Positions 63,180-64,000 of a DNA stretch of 64,000 nt are shown here, piece after piece; positions within the stretch are counted from its first letter, which is position 1; the number at the start of each line of letters is the position of its first letter. The notes under the pieces are model-generated. The model ran no database searches and had not been told where the DNA came from. It saw only the letters and a program-made list of their open reading frames with translations. Made by a program: the position numbers and the translations under genes. The stretch is from positions 62,001 through 126,000 of the forward strand of contig NZ_WEGI01000003.1 in assembly GCF_009604425.1 (NCBI RefSeq), given 5' to 3'. The stretch comes from Nocardia aurantia (GTDB lineage Bacteria > Actinomycetota > Actinomycetes > Mycobacteriales > Mycobacteriaceae).

Positions 63180-64000
63180 GCCTGCGCACAACGACGATCG
63201 GTGGCCTGATCACCGCGGTCGCCCTGCTCGGCACGAGCGGCTGTGCGGTCACGGTGGATTCCGTGCCGATGCCCAAGCCCGGCCTCGGGCGTCCGGGCTA
63301 CACCATCCACGCGGCGTTCACCGATGCGCTGAACCTGCCCGACCACGCGCAGGTGAAGATCGGTGGCACCGATATCGGCATCGTCACCGGGATCCACACC
63401 ACGAATTTCGTGGCCGATGTGCAGTTGCTGATCCGCGACGACATCCGGCTGCCGAAGGGCACCACCGTCGAACTGCGGCAGGCGACTCCGCTCGGTGACA
63501 TGTTCGTCGCGATGAGCCTGCCCGCGGCGAAGGACGCGGGCGAGCCGATGCGCGACGGCGATTCCATCGGCACGGACCACACCGCCGCCGGCGCCTCGGT
63601 GGAACAGCTGATGATGTCGGTGTCGTTGCTGCTCAACGGCGGTGGCATCAACCAGGCCGCGAAGATCACCACCGAGATGAACTCCATGTTCGCCGGGCGG
63701 GCGCCGCAACTGGCTCATCTGCTCACCGAGTTGACCGCTGCCATCGCGGCATTGAACCAGCGCACCGGCGACATCGACTCGACGCTCATCGGCCTGAACT
63801 CGCTGTCCGGCGCGCTGGCCCAGCGCAAGCGTGATCTGGGTGCCGCCGCCGACACGTTCCCGGCCCTGATCGGCCTGCTCACCGAGAACAACCAGCAGAT
63901 GGTGGAACTGCTCACCAAGGTGGCCACCACCACCGACGCGCTCGGTGACTTCGCGACCACCACCGGCGACGATTTCGTGAGCCTGTTCCAGAGCATTCAG
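63176..64000 (+). CDS. mceE: MceE lipoprotein, 3' end beyond window
   Basis: The first 275 residues of an MCE lipoprotein. The signal sequence ends in the lipobox LGTSGC at about residue 23, followed by the MCE domain (TDALNLPDHAQVKIGGTDIGIVTGI) and the start of the helical tunnel region. In canonical mce operons the fifth mce gene encodes the lipoprotein (LprK type), which fits this position. An mceF and accessory mas genes are expected beyond the right edge. Confidence 0.92.
   Translation, partial: MSLRTTTIGGLITAVALLGTSGCAVTVDSVPMPKPGLGRPGYTIHAAFTDALNLPDHAQVKIGGTDIGIVTGIHTTNFVADVQLLIRDDIRLPKGTTVELRQATPLGDMFVAMSLPAAKDAGEPMRDGDSIGTDHTAAGASVEQLMMSVSLLLNGGGINQAAKITTEMNSMFAGRAPQLAHLLTELTAAIAALNQRTGDIDSTLIGLNSLSGALAQRKRDLGAAADTFPALIGLLTENNQQMVELLTKVATTTDALGDFATTTGDDFVSLFQSIQ

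Overview
The window is 64 kb of high-GC actinobacterial chromosome, most likely from Nocardia or a close relative in the Nocardiaceae. The grounds are the yrbE/mce lipid-import operon, an EthA-type Baeyer-Villiger monooxygenase, a mycothiol-dependent-type DinB/maleylpyruvate isomerase protein, a mycobacterial-type SthA transhydrogenase, an Acg-family nitroreductase-like protein, and many 4-base ATGA/GTGA gene overlaps. I see no rRNA, tRNA, CRISPR array, insertion sequence or phage gene.

Layout. 1-4.1 kb: a cut-off acyl-CoA ligase, a solitary MqnA-like protein, and a TetR/MFS efflux pair with a clear operator-promoter. 4.5-7.4 kb: a LuxR-type regulator without its ATPase domain, coupled to a type II thioesterase. 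7.4-13.7 kb: a GGDEF-EAL c-di-GMP enzyme, a methyltransferase, a chagasin-like inhibitor, an L,D-transpeptidase, a DinB-like protein, and a haloacetate-dehalogenase-like hydrolase divergent from a CGNR protein. 13.7-21 kb (minus strand): zwf, a MraY paralogue, then a GntR-allophanate hydrolase-biuret hydrolase-NCS2 permease set for biuret/urea-type nitrogen. 21-22.3 kb: a ROK regulator.

22.3-39.1 kb is the most distinctive part. It is a compact catabolic island of about 13 enzyme and transport genes around a GntR/FCD regulator. It encodes an aldehyde dehydrogenase, two close TrzA/SAH-deaminase-type amidohydrolases plus a third more distant one, a PF04909 amidohydrolase/decarboxylase, TenA, an M20 hydrolase, an aminotransferase, an amidase, an LLM flavin/F420 oxidoreductase, a GMC alcohol oxidase and an NCS1 base/HMP-type permease. 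The 13-bp palindrome AGATCTNAGATCT, or a one-mismatch form, lies in front of each of four transcription units and so ties them into one regulon. I infer uptake, oxidation, deamination and ring opening of an amino-pyrimidine or similar N-heterocycle, possibly the thiamine pyrimidine moiety. The substrate is not proven.

39-56 kb: an acyl-CoA synthetase divergent from a TetR regulator, a quinol-monooxygenase-like protein, an MDR reductase, an epoxide hydrolase, a HAD protein without its nucleophile, an HD phosphohydrolase, an XRE regulator, the EthA-like monooxygenase, an M20 amidohydrolase with its MFS carrier, a Tat-exported polysaccharide deacetylase, the Acg-like protein, SthA and a DUF2236 oxygenase. 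56-64 kb: an mce operon (two small membrane ORFs, yrbE A and B, mceA-mceE) that runs off the right edge.
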